From the NCBI RefSeq assembly GCF_000011065.1, contig NC_004663.1:4278001-4342000 (forward strand): 64,000 bases of DNA. Direction: 5' to 3'. The position numbers and the translations under genes are program-made. Positions 52,831-60,990 of the stretch are shown in pieces (the first letter of the stretch is position 1; each line of letters opens with the position of its first letter). Source of the DNA: Bacteroides thetaiotaomicron VPI-5482 (GTDB lineage: Bacteria > Bacteroidota > Bacteroidia > Bacteroidales > Bacteroidaceae). The notes beneath the pieces are model-generated. The model worked only from the letters and a program-made list of their open reading frames with translations. It made no database searches and was not told the DNA's origin.

Positions 52831-53841
52831 ATGAGAATTGGAATCCTGACTTCCGGAGGAGACTGCCCCGGTATAAATGCCACTATCCGTGGCGTGTGCA
52901 AAACTGCCATCAATCACTATGGGATGGAAGTAATAGGAATTCATAGTGGTTTTCAAGGTTTGCTGACAAAAGACATCGAATCCTTTACTGATAAATCCTT
53001 ATCCGGATTGTTGAACCAAGGGGGTACAATGCTGGGTACTTCGCGCGAGAAACCTTTTAAAAAAGGAGGCGTCGTCTCGGATGTCGACAAGCCGGCACTG
53101 ATTCTTCAGAATATTCAGGAAATGGGACTGGATTGTGTCGTCTGCATCGGAGGAAACGGAACGCAGAAAACTGCCGCTAAATTTGCCGCAATGGGCGTCA
53201 ACATCGTATCGGTCCCCAAAACCATTGATAATGATATTTGGGGAACGGATATTTCCTTTGGATTTGACTCCGCCGTGAGCATCGCTACGGATGCCATCGA
53301 CCGCTTGCATTCTACCGCCAGCTCGCACAAAAGGGTGATGGTTATTGAAGTGATGGGGCATAAAGCCGGCTGGATTGCCCTGTATTCGGGCATGGCGGGT
53401 GGCGGCGACGTCATTCTTGTCCCCGAAATCCCTTACAACATCAAGAATATAGGAAATACAATCCTCGAAAGGCTGAAAAAAGGCAAACCCTATTCCATCG
53501 TAGTGGTGGCAGAAGGCATCCTGACGGATGGCCGGAAACGTGCCGCGGAATACATCGCACAGGAAATAGAATATGAAACGGGCATCGAAACACGTGAAAC
53601 CGTATTGGGATATATTCAGCGTGGCGGTTCGCCTACTCCTTTCGACCGTAACCTGTCTACCCGCATGGGAGGACACGCGACAGAATTGATTGCCAATGGA
53701 CAATTCGGACGTATGATTGCCTTAAAAGGAGATGACATTTCGTCTATCCCTCTTGAAGAAGTTGCCGGTAAATTGAAGTTGGTAACTGAAGATCACGATT
53801 TAGTGATTCAGGGCCGCCGCATGGGGATTTGTTTCGGTTAA
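52831..53841 (+). CDS. pfkA: 6-phosphofructokinase with atypical phosphoryl-donor site
   Basis: A 336-residue PFK: LTSGGDCPGINATIRG at 6-21, the donor-site loop GGNGT at 107-111, PKTIDND at 129-135 with catalytic D133, and the fructose-6-phosphate-site motifs MGHKAGWIAL and LGYIQRGG. It phosphorylates fructose 6-phosphate in glycolysis. In E. coli PFK the loop reads GGDG and the catalytic segment PGTIDND. Here Asp is replaced by Asn109, and the Gly before TIDND by Lys130. Lys at this place is typical of PPi-dependent enzymes, whereas Gly110 fits ATP enzymes, so the donor is uncertain. It is monocistronic and converges on rnc. Confidence 0.92.
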   Translation: MRIGILTSGGDCPGINATIRGVCKTAINHYGMEVIGIHSGFQGLLTKDIESFTDKSLSGLLNQGGTMLGTSREKPFKKGGVVSDVDKPALILQNIQEMGLDCVVCIGGNGTQKTAAKFAAMGVNIVSVPKTIDNDIWGTDISFGFDSAVSIATDAIDRLHSTASSHKRVMVIEVMGHKAGWIALYSGMAGGGDVILVPEIPYNIKNIGNTILERLKKGKPYSIVVVAEGILTDGRKRAAEYIAQEIEYETGIETRETVLGYIQRGGSPTPFDRNLSTRMGGHATELIANGQFGRMIALKGDDISSIPLEEVAGKLKLVTEDHDLVIQGRRMGICFG

Positions 53842-53884
53842 CTTATAATTTACTCTTTTGTCGTTAGGATGGTAGTTGGAGTCG

Positions 53885-54820
53885 TCATTCCTTCTCAGTT
53901 TCTGTTGCTTCGACCTCATTAACAGTCGTTTCGACTTTGTCTGCAGTCGTTTCCGCTTCCGGTGCTTCGGTCTCCAAAGTATCCGGTTCCATGGTTTCCG
54001 ACTCAGTTAATTCAGGTTCGACCGACTCTGTTTCCACTTCTGACGGCTTCGAATGCTGCGACTTCGCTTCATTGACTGTATCCATGAATGTCTGGTCTTT
54101 CACCTTCTTGATAGCCATTTGTGCGGCATTCTGCTGAGATTCTTTTTTGGAATAGCCCGTACCAGTTCCGGCAGGAAGCCCTTCGATGCGAACCTCTGTC
54201 TGGAAAACGGGATTACTGTCATGGTCGAGGAACTGCTCGATCAACTCAAAGGAAACCTCCATCTTGTTCTTCTGGCTCCATTCGATAAGCTTGGACTTGA
54301 AGTTAACCTCTTTGCGGGAGATTTTGTCCAGATCAATATAACGGTTGATGATTCGCTGCTCCATAAACTGCTTGCAACGTTCATACCCCTGATCCAGATA
54401 AATGGCTCCGATAAATGCTTCGAAAGCATTCCCATACATATAACTGTTGTGGGAAGAGGAGCGGGTAGAATATTTGATAAGTTTGTCCAGACCGATCTCC
54501 ACGGCTAACTTGTTCAAAGTCTCCCGTTGTACGATCTTGGAACGTGTGTTTGTCAGGAAACCTTCCCGTTTTCCTTCGAAACGTTTATAGACAATATCTC
54601 CTACGATGGCGTCGAGTATGGCGTCACCCAAAAACTCCAGTCGCTCGTTGTTCAGCGGACGTCCCTTCTCGGAGCGGACGGCAGATGACTTATGCAGGAG
54701 CGCTTGTTCGTAGATCTGGATATTGTGCGGATAAAATCCGAGTATCCGGTAAAAACAAAGATAAGACTCTCTGTCTTTGCGGAACAGGAGTCTTATCTTA
54801 TCTATTTGGTTACGTAACAC
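53885..54820 (-). CDS. rnc: Ribonuclease III with a long acidic C-terminal tail
   Basis: A 311-residue protein. I chose the GTG at 54820, four bases after the fabF stop, because upstream ATG codons lie inside fabF and add unrelated sequence. The endonuclease domain (about 25-165) has the signature NERLEFLGDAILD with E62 and D66, and E134 in NAFEAFIGA. The double-stranded RNA-binding domain is at 173-242 (GYSKKESQQNAAQMAIKK). Residues 255-311 are an acidic Glu/Thr/Val tail not found in E. coli RNase III (226 aa). It processes rRNA precursors and cuts double-stranded RNA. It is the third gene of the acpP-fabF-rnc operon. Confidence 0.95.
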   Translation of the reverse strand: MLRNQIDKIRLLFRKDRESYLCFYRILGFYPHNIQIYEQALLHKSSAVRSEKGRPLNNERLEFLGDAILDAIVGDIVYKRFEGKREGFLTNTRSKIVQRETLNKLAVEIGLDKLIKYSTRSSSHNSYMYGNAFEAFIGAIYLDQGYERCKQFMEQRIINRYIDLDKISRKEVNFKSKLIEWSQKNKMEVSFELIEQFLDHDSNPVFQTEVRIEGLPAGTGTGYSKKESQQNAAQMAIKKVKDQTFMDTVNEAKSQHSKPSEVETESVEPELTESETMEPDTLETEAPEAETTADKVETTVNEVEATETEKE

Positions 54821-54824
54821 GATT

Positions 54825-56087
54825 TTACTCAGCGTATTTCTTGAAGATAACGCACGCATTGTGACCACCGAATCCAAATGTATTGGACAGGGCAACATTA
54901 ACCTCACGTTTCTGAGCTTTGTTGAACGTGAAATTAAGGTCGTAGTCAATGTTCTCGTCGTTGTCACCTTCTTCGTGGTTGATAGTCGGAGGAACAATGC
55001 CGTTCTTGATGGCAAGGATGCTTGCGATAGATTCTACCGCACCGGCAGCTCCCAGCAAGTGACCAGTCATTGATTTTGTAGAACTGATGTTCAGTTCGTA
55101 TGCGTGATCACCGAATACTTCCTTAATTGCTTTCGCTTCAGAAATATCACCTACCGGAGTAGATGTTCCGTGAACGTTGATGTAATCTACTTCTTTCGGA
55201 TCCATTTCTGCATCTTCCAGAGCGTTCAGCATTACCAGTTTGGCACCAAGACCTTCCGGATGGGAAGCTGTCAGGTGATGAGCATCTGCAGACATACCTA
55301 CACCGGCAACTTCTGCATAGATTTTCGCACCACGGGCCTTAGCGTGTTCCAGTTCTTCCAAGATCAGGCAACCGCCACCTTCGCCCATGATGAAGCCGTC
55401 ACGGCTTGCGCTGAATGGACGTGAAGCCTTGCTCGGCTCATCGTTGCGTGTTGACAGAGCATGCATAGCGTTGAAACCGCCTACGCCTGCAGGGAAGATG
55501 GCTGCTTCCGAACCACCGGATACGATTACGTTTGCTTTACCCAGACGAATCAGGTTGAAGGCATCCGCAATGGCATTGGTAGAAGTAGCACATGCTGAAC
55601 AAGTCGCGTAGTTAGGACCATGGAAGCCATACATGATAGAAATCTGTCCGGCAGCAATATCCGAGATCATCTTCGGGATGAAGAACGGATTGAACTTGGG
55701 ACCTATTTCCTGATGAGTGTAGTAGTTGCCTACTTCTTCCTCGAATGTATGTATACCACCGATACCGGCGCCAAAAATAACACCGATTCTGTTCAAATCT
55801 TCTTTTTCGACGTCAAGACCGGAGTCCGATACCGCTTCTTTGGCAACAGCGACAGCATACTGAGTGTATAAGTCCATCTTTCTTGCCTCTTTACGGTCGA
55901 TATATTTAGTTACATCGAAGTTTTTCACTTCGCATGCAAACTGGGTCTTGAATTGCGACGCATCAAAATGAGTAATAGGCCCTGCTCCACTAACCCCGTT
56001 CACTAGATTTTCCCAGAATTCGGGTACATCATTGCCAACAGGAGTAATGGCGCCAAGGCCTGTTACTACCACTCTTTTTAATTCCAT
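54825..56087 (-). CDS. fabF: Beta-ketoacyl-[ACP] synthase II
   Basis: A 420-residue thiolase-fold condensing enzyme. The catalytic triad is Cys166 (SACATS), His306 (NVHGTSTP) and His343 (TGHLLGAAG), with Lys338. It elongates acyl-ACP with malonyl-ACP in fatty-acid synthesis. It follows acpP by 18 bp and precedes rnc by 4 bp, the standard bacterial order. Confidence 0.97.
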   Translation of the reverse strand: MELKRVVVTGLGAITPVGNDVPEFWENLVNGVSGAGPITHFDASQFKTQFACEVKNFDVTKYIDRKEARKMDLYTQYAVAVAKEAVSDSGLDVEKEDLNRIGVIFGAGIGGIHTFEEEVGNYYTHQEIGPKFNPFFIPKMISDIAAGQISIMYGFHGPNYATCSACATSTNAIADAFNLIRLGKANVIVSGGSEAAIFPAGVGGFNAMHALSTRNDEPSKASRPFSASRDGFIMGEGGGCLILEELEHAKARGAKIYAEVAGVGMSADAHHLTASHPEGLGAKLVMLNALEDAEMDPKEVDYINVHGTSTPVGDISEAKAIKEVFGDHAYELNISSTKSMTGHLLGAAGAVESIASILAIKNGIVPPTINHEEGDNDENIDYDLNFTFNKAQKREVNVALSNTFGFGGHNACVIFKKYAE

Positions 56088-56105
56088 ATTGATGAAATCG
56101 GATAA

Positions 56106-56342
56106 TTACTTAGCGTGTTCTTCGATATAAGATACAGCATCACCTACAGTACCAATCTTTTCTGCTTGGTCATCAGGAATAGAGATACCGAATTCTTTTT
56201 CGAATTCCATGATAAGTTCTACAGTGTCAAGAGAATCTGCTCCCAGGTCGTTAGTGAAGCTTGCTTCGTTAGTAACTTCTGATTCTTCTACGCCTAATTT
56301 ATCAACGATAATCGCTTTTACTCTTGATGCAATTTCAGACAT
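56106..56342 (-). CDS. acpP: Acyl carrier protein
   Basis: A 78-residue acidic four-helix protein with the phosphopantetheine attachment Ser37 in GADSLDTVE. It carries acyl chains for fatty-acid and lipid A synthesis. It is the first gene of the acpP-fabF-rnc operon. A minus-strand TTCCTTTG (56394-56401), one base off the -7 consensus, is the best promoter candidate, about 52 bp upstream. Confidence 0.97.
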   Translation of the reverse strand: MSEIASRVKAIIVDKLGVEESEVTNEASFTNDLGADSLDTVELIMEFEKEFGISIPDDQAEKIGTVGDAVSYIEEHAK

Positions 56343-56380
56343 AACTTTAAGTTTTTAATTAATAATTAGTTTTATTTCTT

Positions 56381-56388
56381 TAAATTTG
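56381..56388 (+). promoter_or_regulatory. Candidate -7 box of purN
   Basis: TAAATTTG on the plus strand, 103 bp before the purN ATG. It nearly faces the candidate acpP box at 56394-56401, so the two transcripts would overlap at their 5' ends. Confidence 0.35.
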
Positions 56389-56491
56389 CGGTGCAAAGGA
56401 ATGAATATTTATCGTTTTGCGCAAATATTTGACTAAATAAATGCAGTCTTTTGCACATTTTTCACTGTTTTGTGCATTGAATTCGAGTATA

Positions 56492-57067
56492 ATGAAGAAA
56501 AACATCGCCATTTTCGCTTCCGGTTCCGGCTCAAATGCCGAGAATATAATCCGGTATTTCCAAAAGAGTGACTCCGTTGAGGTGTCGTTAGTACTTTCTA
56601 ATAAAAGTGATGCCTACGTTTTGGAACGTGCGCACCGTTTGAAAGTGCCCTGTAACGTGTTCCCGAAGGAGGACTGGATAGCCGGAGATGAAATTCTGGC
56701 TATTTTGCAGGAATATCGCATTGACTTTATCGTGCTGGCAGGTTTCCTTGTCCGCGTGCCGGATTTGCTTTTGCATGCATATCCCGATAAAATCATAAAT
56801 ATACATCCTGCTCTCCTGCCCAAGTTCGGTGGAAAAGGTATGTACGGCGACAAAGTTCACCAAGCCGTAGTAGCTGCAGGCGAAAAAGAAACTGGCATTA
56901 CTATACATTATATTAATGAGCACTACGACGAAGGAAACATCATCTTCCAAGCCACCTGCCCCGTACTTCCCGATGACTCACCCGAAGAGGTGGCTAAAAA
57001 AGTACACGCTCTGGAGTATGAGCATTTCCCGCATGTTGTAGAAGAAACAATAAGTATTAAGTATTAG
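56492..57067 (+). CDS. purN: Phosphoribosylglycinamide formyltransferase
   Basis: A 191-residue GART enzyme. The ATG at 56492 gives the proper start KKNIAIFASGSGSN with the phosphate-binding loop. In-frame ATG codons further up would add a poorly conserved tail. Catalytic N103 and H105 (NIHPALLP) and D146 (HYDEGN) are present. It formylates GAR with 10-formyl-THF in purine synthesis. The last codons (ISIKY) are coded by the 7-bp repeats of the inverted repeat at 57052-57152. Confidence 0.95.
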   Translation: MKKNIAIFASGSGSNAENIIRYFQKSDSVEVSLVLSNKSDAYVLERAHRLKVPCNVFPKEDWIAGDEILAILQEYRIDFIVLAGFLVRVPDLLLHAYPDKIINIHPALLPKFGGKGMYGDKVHQAVVAAGEKETGITIHYINEHYDEGNIIFQATCPVLPDDSPEEVAKKVHALEYEHFPHVVEETISIKY

Positions 57068-57152
57068 GTATTAAGTATTAACCATGCGGACTTTTGCCGA
57101 ATGGAAGTTTAAGCAACTACGGTTAATACCTAATACTTATTACTTAATACCT
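57052..57152. repeat. Large inverted repeat of 7-bp AGTATTA units spanning the ends of purN and pdxB
   Basis: The left arm 57052-57083 is four tandem heptamers (AAGTATT, AAGTATT, AGGTATT, AAGTATT) then AACC. The right arm 57121-57152 is its inverse with 28 of 32 matches, three of the four differences being A/G changes. The loop is 37 bases. The arms contain the stop codons and last codons of both convergent genes. It can form a bidirectional terminator-like hairpin, but AT-rich and without a GC-rich stem. Confidence 0.85.
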
Positions 57153-58186
57153 ATTATATTATACGCCTTCTCTTCTCTCCTCAACGGATAATCTCCTCGT
57201 AAGGTTTCGAATAGTTCCGGATGGGATTTTAATCGGTTGCTGTCTTCGATGGGATTGTACATTTTCAGCAGAGCTTCTTCGCGGTCTTTTGCTTCGATAA
57301 GAGGCGAAGATGGGGCGGGCGGGGTGATTTCATAAGTTGCGCTTAGGTGGAAGAAGCGGCAGATGGAGTCCAGCGACATTCGGGTGGCATTTGCTTTTCC
57401 GTCGGCAGAGTATCCGGCGATATGCGGGGTGCCTATCAGTACCTTTTCTAATAATTCACGGTTGATTTCCGGTTCATGTTCCCATACATCGATTACTGCG
57501 TCCGAGATTATACCGTTGTTGATGGCTTCCAGCAGGGCGTTTGTTTCGATCACTTCTCCTCTTGAAGTGTTGATGACAACAGGCTTCCGTTGGAGAGACC
57601 GGAAGAAATTCCCGTCTGCCAGATGGTACGTTTTATATTTCCCTTCCTTATATAAAGGTACGTGAAAGGTGATGATATCACATTCTTCGGCTATTTTCTC
57701 TAGTGAGGTGAAGGTAATGTTTCCTTCTTTCTCTTCTCTTGGCAAGTCGTTCAGTAGTACACGCATACCGAAATCCTGTGCGACTTTGGCCACCTTGCTT
57801 CCTACATTACCTACACCGATAATGCCGATCGTCAGTTCGTCCGGCTTTTTATTCCGAAGAGATTTCCAGATCAGAAGAGAGGATTGTATATACTGAGCCA
57901 CCGAGGCGGAATTGCATCCCGGGGCATTTGCCCACTCGATACCCGCCTGCTTGCAGTATTCGGTGTCGATATGGTCAAATCCGATGGTTGCTGTGGCGAT
58001 AAATTTTACTTTGCTGCCTTCCAGCAATTCGCGGTTGCAGTGAGTGCGGGTCCGGATGATGAGTGCGTCCGCATCCTGTACCAGTTCCCGTGTAAAATCC
58101 TTTCCCGGTGCGTAGATTGCCTCGTCGGCTATTTTCTCTGCTGCCTCTTTTATATAAGGTATCTTATCATCTATAATAATTTTCAT
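57140..58186 (-). CDS. pdxB: 4-phosphoerythronate dehydrogenase
   Basis: A 348-residue D-isomer-specific 2-hydroxyacid dehydrogenase. I chose the ATG at 58186; another lies two codons upstream. The NAD-binding motif is GVGNVG (124-129), and the catalytic residues are R209 (NTSRGEV), E238 (HEPEIN) and H255 (GTPHIAGYSADGK). The GYSADGK context and C-terminal PdxB dimerisation domain separate PdxB from SerA. It makes 2-oxo-3-hydroxy-4-phosphobutanoate for pyridoxal phosphate synthesis. The last residues IGIK are coded within the inverted repeat shared with purN. Confidence 0.94.
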   Translation of the reverse strand: MKIIIDDKIPYIKEAAEKIADEAIYAPGKDFTRELVQDADALIIRTRTHCNRELLEGSKVKFIATATIGFDHIDTEYCKQAGIEWANAPGCNSASVAQYIQSSLLIWKSLRNKKPDELTIGIIGVGNVGSKVAKVAQDFGMRVLLNDLPREEKEGNITFTSLEKIAEECDIITFHVPLYKEGKYKTYHLADGNFFRSLQRKPVVINTSRGEVIETNALLEAINNGIISDAVIDVWEHEPEINRELLEKVLIGTPHIAGYSADGKANATRMSLDSICRFFHLSATYEITPPAPSSPLIEAKDREEALLKMYNPIEDSNRLKSHPELFETLRGDYPLRREEKAYNIIGIK

Positions 58187-58209
58187 ATACAATTCCTTTT
58201 TTGCTCAGA

Positions 58210-58217
58210 CAAAGGTA
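58210..58217 (-). promoter_or_regulatory. -7 box of pdxB
   Basis: TACCTTTG on the minus strand, 23 bp before the ATG at 58186. Confidence 0.55.
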
Positions 58218-58263
58218 AGAAATAAAAAAGTAAGAAACGGTTGCTTGTCTGAAAAATATTACA

Positions 58264-58271
58264 TAGCTTTG
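58264..58271 (+). promoter_or_regulatory. Promoter of the lipooligosaccharide gene cluster
   Basis: -7 box TAGCTTTG with a GTTG -33-like element 20 bp upstream (58240-58243), and a 32-bp distance to the first ATG. This is one of the few promoters here with both elements, consistent with constitutive expression. Confidence 0.65.
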
Positions 58272-58303
58272 TCCTATTATACATCTATTAGCTAGTTAAG
58301 ATT

Positions 58304-58909
58304 ATGACATTTAGTAACCTTTGCAATGATATTTTTTGGAAATCGACGACAGATTACCATGTGACGGACAGCGTAGATGCGCCGATGAACAATCCTTACG
58401 AGTTGAAGTCGATAGAGTATTATTTGTATCTGAAAAACTGGATTGATGCCGTACAATGGCATTTCGAAGATATCATCCGTGACCCGCATATTGATCCGGT
58501 GGCAGCCGTAGCTTTAAAGAGAAGAATCGATAAATCCAATCAGGACCGTACGGATCTGGTGGAGTTGATCGATAGCTATTTTCTTGATCGATATAAGGAT
58601 GTAAAGCCGCTGGCAGATGCTACCATCAATACGGAAAGTCCTGCCTGGGCAGTAGACCGTCTCTCTATTCTTGCTTTGAAAATTTACCACATGCAGCAAG
58701 AAGTGGAACGTACGGATACGACGGAAGAACATCGTGCACAATGCCAGGTGAAACTGGATATTCTGCTGGAACAACGGAAAGACCTTTCTTCGGCTATCGA
58801 TCAGCTGCTGGCTGACATCGAGGCAGGGAAGAAGTATATGAAAGTATATAAACAGATGAAGATGTATAATGACCCGGCGCTGAATCCGGTACTTTATGCG
58901 AAAAAATAA
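58304..58909 (+). CDS. DUF4254 domain protein, first gene of the lipooligosaccharide cluster
   Basis: A 201-residue, mostly helical soluble protein with the conserved DUF4254 features: NNPYELKSIEYYLYLKNWID near residues 28-47 and WHFEDIIRDPHIDP. There is no signal peptide, so it is cytoplasmic. DUF4254 genes are commonly found next to heptosyltransferase genes in Bacteroidetes, here 3 bp upstream of one, which suggests a link to LPS core synthesis. The molecular role is unknown. By order it equals BT_3362, the start of the reported lipooligosaccharide locus. Confidence 0.85.
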   Translation: MTFSNLCNDIFWKSTTDYHVTDSVDAPMNNPYELKSIEYYLYLKNWIDAVQWHFEDIIRDPHIDPVAAVALKRRIDKSNQDRTDLVELIDSYFLDRYKDVKPLADATINTESPAWAVDRLSILALKIYHMQQEVERTDTTEEHRAQCQVKLDILLEQRKDLSSAIDQLLADIEAGKKYMKVYKQMKMYNDPALNPVLYAKK

Positions 58910-58912
58910 CGA

Positions 58913-59944
58913 ATGGCGCGTATTCTCATTATCCGTTTCTCGGCTCTTGGCGATGTAGCCATGACGATACCGGTAGTACATTCGCTGGCAGTACAATATC
59001 CTCAACTTGAAATTACTGTGTTGAGTCGTGCTGTGTGGCAACCGCTTTTTCAGGGACTTCCTGCAAATGTGAGTTTTATCGGCGCTGACCTGACGGGTAA
59101 ACATAAAGGATTATGGGGGCTGAACACCCTTTATTCGGAACTGAAAGCAAAGCATTTCGACTATGTGGCAGACTTTCATCATGTGCTTCGTACGAAATAC
59201 CTGTGTCTGAGGTTCCGGCTGGCTAATATACCTGTGGCATCTATTTATAAAGGTAGAGTGGGAAAAGAAAAATTAGTTCGCCGCCGGCATAAAGTATTGG
59301 AGAACCAGAAAAGTTCTTTCCGTCGTTATGCCGATGTGCTGGAGAAACTGGGTTTCCCTGTATTGTTGAACTTTTCTTCGATTTATGGAGATGAAAAAGG
59401 GAATTTTGCAGAGATAGAACCTGTCACAGGCGCAAAAGATAATTTGAAATGGATTGGTATAGCTCCATTTGCCAAACACATGGGTAAGATATACCCTATT
59501 GAATTGCAGGAGCAGGTAGTAGCCCATTTTGCTGCCGATCCGAAGGTGAAGGTTTTCCTTTTCGGTGGTGGCAAGAGTGAACAGGAAGTATTCGATGGCT
59601 GGGTGGCGAAATATCCTACCGTCGTTTCTATGATTGGTAAGCTGAATATGCGTACCGAACTGAATCTTATGAGTCATCTGGATGTGATGCTCTCGATGGA
59701 TTCGGCGAATATGCATCTGGCTTCGCTGGTCAATATTCCGGTGATCTCTGTCTGGGGAGCTACTCATCCTTATGCCGGATTTATGGGATGGAAACAGTTG
59801 CCGGTCAATACGGTACAGTTTGATCTGTCGTGCCGTCCCTGCTCCGTATATGGACAGAAACCATGCTGGCGGGGCGATTATGCCTGCCTGAGAGAAATAA
59901 AACCCGAACAGGTGATAGCGAAGATTGAAGGAATAATCAATTAG
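58913..59944 (+). CDS. GT9-family heptosyltransferase-like glycosyltransferase
   Basis: A 343-residue GT-B protein. The N-terminus ARILIIRFSALGDVAMTIPV is the family signature, and the C-terminal domain has SMDSANMHLASLVNIPVISVWGATHP. GT9 enzymes add heptose (or related sugars) from an ADP-sugar to the LPS inner core on the cytoplasmic face. It follows the DUF4254 gene by 3 bp, so they are tightly coupled. Acceptor and sugar are not readable. Confidence 0.92.
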   Translation: MARILIIRFSALGDVAMTIPVVHSLAVQYPQLEITVLSRAVWQPLFQGLPANVSFIGADLTGKHKGLWGLNTLYSELKAKHFDYVADFHHVLRTKYLCLRFRLANIPVASIYKGRVGKEKLVRRRHKVLENQKSSFRRYADVLEKLGFPVLLNFSSIYGDEKGNFAEIEPVTGAKDNLKWIGIAPFAKHMGKIYPIELQEQVVAHFAADPKVKVFLFGGGKSEQEVFDGWVAKYPTVVSMIGKLNMRTELNLMSHLDVMLSMDSANMHLASLVNIPVISVWGATHPYAGFMGWKQLPVNTVQFDLSCRPCSVYGQKPCWRGDYACLREIKPEQVIAKIEGIIN

Positions 59945-59975
59945 GAGCCAGGTACTCCTGAGATATGGAACAAGA

Positions 59976-60950
59976 ATGAAGAATAAACTTTTATATAAGT
60001 TGCGTAGCGGGAAGAATCCTAAGTTCATTTACTACTCGGTAAATGCTCTCAGACTTATCATTCCGAAAGGCATTTTCCGGCTACGGTTACAAGGAAAGTT
60101 GTCTTCACTATCCCGCCGGAAGGACAAGGAGTATATAGAACATCGTGTTGACTATTATAACAAACTTTCCGGAACGGTGCAATTACCTTCTTCTGCTCCG
60201 CATCTTTCAGAGCACAAGATGAGCAAACAAAAAGTGTATTTCTTTGATACTTATCAATATACCCGCTGGTTTTCTGATCAGTTTCAGTGGGGTTTTTGTC
60301 CCGGTGATGTGACATTTGTTCCCGACTATCCCTCTATTGTGAAAAGTCGTCCGCTGACAGATGATAACGTGAATTCGATTGTGATGAAATTGGATAAGGT
60401 TCGTCATTTTATATTTGTGGACGACAAGAAGGCTTTTACAGAGAAGAAAAATATGGTAATCTTTCGTGGAAAGGTAAAAGGAAAACCTTCCAGAAAGCTT
60501 TTTATGGAAATGTATTTTCATCATCCGATGTGCGATCTGGGAGATGTCAGCAAAAATACGACTGATCCGGCAGAGTGGCGTACGGAGAAGAAAACGATTA
60601 ATGAGCATTTGGATTATAAATTCATAATGGCTCTTGAAGGAATCGATGTGGCCAGCAACCTGAAATGGGTGATGTCATCAAATTCAATAGCAGTGATGCC
60701 CCGGCCTACCTGTGAGACATGGTTTATGGAAGGCACGCTTATTCCCAATTATCATTATATTGAAATAAAACCGGATTTCTCTGATTTGGAGGAACGGTTG
60801 AATTACTATATAGAGCATGTAGACGAATCATTGGAGATCATCAATCATGCCCATGAATATGTGTCCCAGTTTAAAGATAAGAGAAGAGAAAATTTGATAT
60901 CACTGCTTGTGTTGGATAAATATTTTAAGATGACCGGGCAAAAGAGTTGA
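59976..60950 (+). CDS. GT90-family glycosyltransferase (LpsA/CAP10-like)
   Basis: A 324-residue protein. The C-terminal half has the Glyco_transf_90 features: KFIMALEGIDVASNLKWVMSSNS, then RPTCETWFMEGTLIPNYHYIEIK and a helical end (LIEHV-like YYIEHVDESLEI). GT90 members transfer xylose, glucose or similar sugars to LPS or glycoprotein acceptors. It lies in the lipooligosaccharide operon 31 bp after the GT9 gene. Donor and linkage are unknown. Confidence 0.86.
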   Translation: MKNKLLYKLRSGKNPKFIYYSVNALRLIIPKGIFRLRLQGKLSSLSRRKDKEYIEHRVDYYNKLSGTVQLPSSAPHLSEHKMSKQKVYFFDTYQYTRWFSDQFQWGFCPGDVTFVPDYPSIVKSRPLTDDNVNSIVMKLDKVRHFIFVDDKKAFTEKKNMVIFRGKVKGKPSRKLFMEMYFHHPMCDLGDVSKNTTDPAEWRTEKKTINEHLDYKFIMALEGIDVASNLKWVMSSNSIAVMPRPTCETWFMEGTLIPNYHYIEIKPDFSDLEERLNYYIEHVDESLEIINHAHEYVSQFKDKRRENLISLLVLDKYFKMTGQKS

Positions 60951-60990
60951 GAGATGAAGAGAAGTATGACCATTCTTGTTTTTTCGTAAG

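Noticed and set aside
54825..55015. Longer N-terminus for RNase III starting at 55015
   Set aside because: It would run through the end of fabF in another frame. The added residues are unlike RNase III, and the GTG at 54820 gives the expected start and a 4-bp gap.
60976..60990. TTG start for the WaaP-like kinase
   Set aside because: The ATG at 60991 is close, conserved-looking sequence begins after it, and nothing supports the TTG.
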